The notes below the pieces were generated by a model. It saw only the letters and a program-made list of their open reading frames with translations. It searched no databases and was not told the DNA's origin. 64,000 bases of DNA from an uncultured Coriobacteriales bacterium (GTDB taxonomy: Bacteria; Actinomycetota; Coriobacteriia; Coriobacteriales; UMGS124), in NCBI GenBank assembly GCA_934636245.1, contig CAKUAI010000018.1, forward strand, positions 1 to 64,000, given 5' to 3'. Every line of letters starts with the position of its first letter. Position 1 is the stretch's first letter. Below, one piece after another: positions 61,192-64,000 of this stretch. The translations under genes and the position numbers were made by a program.

Positions 61192-61272
61192 TTGCATTGG
61201 CAAGCTGACAACCGCATCTTCCTTTGGCTGTTGATAGCGCAACCCCTAGGCCGGGCCGTTTTCCGCTCTCCC

Positions 61273-61614
61273 CTACTCCCCCTCGCCGGAGCGGACCATC
61301 TCTTGATAGCCGCGGCCCCAGGTCTCCATGGCGGCCATGATGGGCTCGAGCGACCGGCCCAGGTCGGTGAGGCTGTACTCCACGCGCGGGGGCACCTCCG
61401 CGTAGACCGTGCGCTCGACGAGGCCGTCGCGCTCCAGGTCGCGCAGCGCACTCGTGAGCACCTTCTGGCTCACGCCCTCGAGCGAGCGTTGCAGCTCGTT
61501 GAAACGCCAGGTGCGCATGCGCAGGTTGCGCAGCACGAGCAGCTTCCATTTGCTGCCGATAAGTGCGACGGTCGTGGACACCGGGCAGGCCGGCAGCTCC
61601 TCTTTGGTCATCAT
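61273..61614 (-). CDS. HxlR-family transcription regulator
   Basis: A 113-residue winged-helix repressor. CPVSTTVALIGSKWKLLVLR near the N-terminus is the HxlR signature with its conserved Cys. WRFNELQRSLEGVSQKVLTS is the recognition region, and PPRVEYSLTDLG the wing. Relatives respond to aldehydes, quinones or disulfide stress through that Cys. The start at 61614 has AAAGGAGG; the frame is open further upstream from a GTG at 61683. Divergent from the degenerate metallo-beta-lactamase gene at 61877, which it probably controls. Confidence 0.93.
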   Translation of the reverse strand: MMTKEELPACPVSTTVALIGSKWKLLVLRNLRMRTWRFNELQRSLEGVSQKVLTSALRDLERDGLVERTVYAEVPPRVEYSLTDLGRSLEPIMAAMETWGRGYQEMVRSGEGE

Positions 61615-61659
61615 GGAAAACCTCCTTTCGCCGCACTTTAGGCGAGCAGGTGCACCCCT

Positions 61660-61672
61660 GAACAGGTTGTTC
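61660..61672. promoter_or_regulatory. Candidate HxlR operator
   Basis: GAACAGGTTGTTC has perfect 5-base arms and lies 46 bases upstream of the HxlR start, in the divergent promoter region (61615-61876). Short, so low confidence. Confidence 0.35.
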
Positions 61673-61876
61673 TTCTCCTTCACAGTTCACGCACAATAGG
61701 CAGTTCCTCCTTTGGGGGTCATACGCCCTGGTCGGGGTCAAAAGGAACCGCGCGGTAACCGGGGCACTTCGTTGTGCGTACTGGCGGCCGCCGGGCCGCC
61801 CGGGCACAATGGGCCGCGTCATCCGCAAAGGAGCGGCCGAGACGAAGGTCGCCCCGCCGAACCAAGGAGGAAACCC

Positions 61877-62830
61877 ATGTGCGCAACGTGCTTTGAGACC
61901 CTTTCCCGCCGCAACTTCGTGGCAGGTGCCGCCCTTGCCGCCGGCAGCGCTCTGACGGCAGGCACCTCGCTCGCCCTGGCCGACGAGGCCTCGCGGGCCA
62001 ACGTGGACGCCAGCTCCGACACCCAGGCTGCTGCCGACGAGGGCACCGCGACCCCCGTCCCCACCTACTCCGTGAGCGTCTATGACTTCGACGGCGTGCG
62101 CATCCACGCCTTCAACACGCAGGACGCCCTGGGCGACGTGTGCTACATCGTGGAAGGCACCGACGAGCTCGTCGGCATCGAGCTGCCCCCGATGCAGGCC
62201 ACCCTGCTCGAGTGGCAGCGCTACATCGCCAACCTCGGCAAGCCGATGAACAACATCTGGGTCGACGCCCACCCCAGCGGCGGCGACTACCTCGACGGCG
62301 TGAGCGTCTGGGGCACCCAGGCTGCCGAGGACGCCATCGAGGGCGGTTCCACCCAGGCCACCGCAAGCGGCCTTGCGCAGACCTTCGGCGACGCCTGGAA
62401 CCCCAACAACGCCGCCATCGACAGCTTCGCCCAGGGGGGTCCGGTGACCGTGGGTGGCATTGACTTCGAGGTCATCAACTCCGCCGACACCTACGACCTG
62501 GTCATCCCGGCTGCCAACTGCGTGTACACCCACATGCTCGGGCAGACCGTCCACTCCATCGTGGTGAGCCTCGAGGCCGCCGACGCCACCATCGCGGCCC
62601 TTCAGGGCTACCAGCAGGCCGGCTACGCCCTCGTCCTGCCCGGCCACACCACGCCCGAGGACCAGCAGGCCGTCGCCGACAAGATCGCATACCTGCAGAA
62701 ACTCGAGGAGATTGCAGGCGAGTCGAGCACGGCCGACGAGTTTAAGACCACCATGCTCGAGGCCTTCCCGGGCTACTCCGGCGAGAACTACCTCGAGATG
62801 ACCGCCGGGTACCTGTTCCCCGAGGCGTAA
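61877..62830 (+). CDS. Tat-exported degenerate metallo-beta-lactamase-fold protein
   Basis: A 317-residue protein with a Tat signal (SRRNFVAG at 10-17, cleaved after ~45). The MBL fold is suggested by AFNTQDALGDVCYIVEGTDE then VGIELPP at ~80, WVDAHPSGGDYLDG at ~125 in place of the HxHxDH motif, and YALVLPGHTTPEDQQAV at ~255 with the late conserved His. Two of the usual metal ligands are missing, so zinc-dependent hydrolysis is doubtful. AGGAGG precedes the start. It is divergent from hxlR and probably under its control. Confidence 0.8.
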   Translation: MCATCFETLSRRNFVAGAALAAGSALTAGTSLALADEASRANVDASSDTQAAADEGTATPVPTYSVSVYDFDGVRIHAFNTQDALGDVCYIVEGTDELVGIELPPMQATLLEWQRYIANLGKPMNNIWVDAHPSGGDYLDGVSVWGTQAAEDAIEGGSTQATASGLAQTFGDAWNPNNAAIDSFAQGGPVTVGGIDFEVINSADTYDLVIPAANCVYTHMLGQTVHSIVVSLEAADATIAALQGYQQAGYALVLPGHTTPEDQQAVADKIAYLQKLEEIAGESSTADEFKTTMLEAFPGYSGENYLEMTAGYLFPEA

Positions 62831-63211
62831 GGCGCGGCGCTTTCCACCGTGCTCCGGTCTTCGACAACGGGCGAGCTTTTACTATACGGCGTCGCGCAGG
62901 GAGGAGTTGGAACAGGGGTTGCTGTGCTGCGAGTCGAACCCGTTCGAAGACTTCCCCAGCAGACAACTCGCATTGGTGGAGGACTTCTCCTGGTCGACGC
63001 CGGTAGGCTCGAAGGCTTCGATGATGTCATTGTCGAGACACCTGCGCCGAACGACCTCGCACCCGCATGGTTCCCCGAAGCGGCGGCGAGGCAGTTCGCG
63101 CGCAGGTTAGAGAGAGTCTGCGAGACCCGGGAGGAGCGGGGGTGGCGGCGCTGGACACCGGGGCCTTCGCCGCCAAAACCACGCCATTCCCACCCGAATG
63201 AAACCTTCCCC
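62831..63211. other. Intergenic stretch with no recognised gene
   Basis: Several open frames cross this region on both strands, but none has a ribosome site or a recognisable motif. It may hold the 3' end of the preceding gene's transcript and decayed sequence. Confidence 0.4.
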
Positions 63212-64000
63212 CTACTCCCGCTCAATCCGGCAGGAGTGCTCCTTGCTTTTTGGGTCATAAGCAATGCCGCAGAGGAGAACCTCGTGCCCTTCTTCCCTCA
63301 GCTTTGCCGCATAGTTGCGCTCATGAATCTGTGCCAGGGCAGCCTGGGCAGTCGAGCCGTGCTTGAGTTCGATCACAACCGCGGGCATATCCACCCCCGC
63401 GCGGGGGGGGCAAGCACCAGGTCGGCAAAGCCTTTGCCGCTGGGAAACTCTCGATGCAGCACGTAGGAGCGTCTCGCGGCGTACAGGGCAAGCGACATGA
63501 CACAGGCGAGGGAGTTCTCGTCGTTATACGCCAAAACCGAGGTGTTGTCCTCATGCACCCGCCGCACGAGCCGCGCAACTGTATCTTCCTCGCCCGTCAG
63601 CAACGCCTGCAGCAGCTCGTCAGAATCGCGAATCGCTGAAGCCGTGCTCTCCCAACCCTTGTCTTCCACACAGCTCACGAACTCCCCGGCAATCTCGCTG
63701 TTGGGAATCCAGACTTCCCCGTCGCCCAGGCCATACTCGCCCGGCCGATACGTGAGGTACCCCAAGTGCACAAGAAGCGTGAGGACGTCATCGGCGCTGC
63801 CGAAGGTCGTCATGTCGTTTTGGAACTTGGCCGCGTTGACACGAATGCGCTCACCCGCAATGAGGCGGACCACCTTGTCGCGAAGGCCGTCGAGGTTCAT
63901 GCCGATGTAAGCGCGCAAAGCCTCGAATGTCTCGGTCTGCGTCCAGTAGCCGCGGTACCTGCGGCCCGTCATCGCCATCACGACCGAGCGGGGGTTGAAC
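63212..64000 (-). pseudogene. AAA-ATPase-like/PDDEXK_9 gene, frameshifted and cut by the window edge
   Basis: The C-terminal part of the widespread DUF1703 (AAA-ATPase_like + PDDEXK_9) family. From the right edge it reads NPRSVVMAMTGRRYRGYW, typical for the end of the ATPase domain. It continues to GFADLVLAPPARG, then must change frame at the G8 run (63403-63410) to reach VDMPAVVIELKHGSTAQAAL (nuclease strand) and RNYAAKL. The stop is at 63212. The family's catalytic E-x-K is in the second frame. Either a real frameshift, a slippage switch, or a base-count error. The N-terminal part lies outside the window. Confidence 0.8.

Noticed and set aside
61103..62647. Long minus-strand open frame crossing the HxlR and MBL genes
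   Set aside because: It runs through two genes with strong motifs and good starts, and shows no domain of its own.
62849..63466. 205-residue plus-strand open frame after the MBL gene
   Set aside because: No ribosome site, no motif, and its second half is antisense to the AAA-ATPase-like gene.

Overview
The window is GC-rich DNA from an anaerobic, Gram-positive-type actinobacterium. Class Coriobacteriia, probably order Eggerthellales, is the best guess. The guess rests on several Tat-exported Fe-S and molybdopterin redox proteins, LuxR-type regulators with a large membrane domain, and a tRNA-Gly with encoded CCA. It is an inference from gene style, not from a marker gene.

Layout. 1-5100: an alpha/beta hydrolase, an ECF sigma/anti-sigma pair, and long gaps filled with short interspersed repeats. 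5100-12000: a SotB-like exporter, an Uma2-family protein, a Tat ferredoxin-like protein, a Schlafen/AlbA-type regulator lying between two 130 bp direct repeats, and a PIN toxin-antitoxin pair. 12110-24817: a tightly overlapping nine-gene minus-strand operon, pelD-pelE-pelA(deacetylase)-pelF-pelG followed by a CotH-kinase lipoprotein, a VTC-type polyphosphate polymerase, a DUF4956 membrane protein and a DUF4832 glycosidase-like protein. This is the most interesting locus. 25108-31084: tRNA-Gly, a secreted protein, and a two-kinase/one-regulator signalling module. 31552-36091: a DUF4428 zinc protein, a small HTH protein, a nucleoside hydrolase and a double-rhodanese lipoprotein. 36854-42114: a YnjBCD-like ABC transporter and an APH-fold kinase. 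42174-46220: a minus-strand operon of two selenodomain-associated transferases, two TVP38-family membrane proteins and a cysteine-rich Fe-S protein. 47146-48671: a YigZ protein and an aldose epimerase. 49410-59487: a molybdopterin oxidoreductase operon with ferredoxin subunit, TorD-like chaperone and an apparently dead UvrD/AddB-like helicase, and a divergent LuxR regulator. 59649-64000: a DUF4143 ATPase, an HxlR regulator facing a Tat-exported degenerate metallo-beta-lactamase protein, and a frameshifted AAA-ATPase-like gene that runs off the right edge.

How parts may work together. The pel operon probably makes and exports a cationic, partly deacetylated amino-sugar polymer under c-di-GMP control (PelD keeps an RxxD I-site). 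The downstream CotH/VTC/DUF4956 genes suggest that polyphosphate synthesis or protein phosphorylation at the cell surface is coupled to it. The molybdoenzyme operon has the layout of specialised respiratory or dehydroxylating enzymes of gut Coriobacteriia, with a dedicated membrane-bound LuxR regulator and a palindromic operator candidate at 57582-57600. The intergenic DNA is unusually rich in repeats: at least four interspersed families (A, B, C, E) plus one array (D). Family C sits between a stop codon and a terminator hairpin in three of its four copies.
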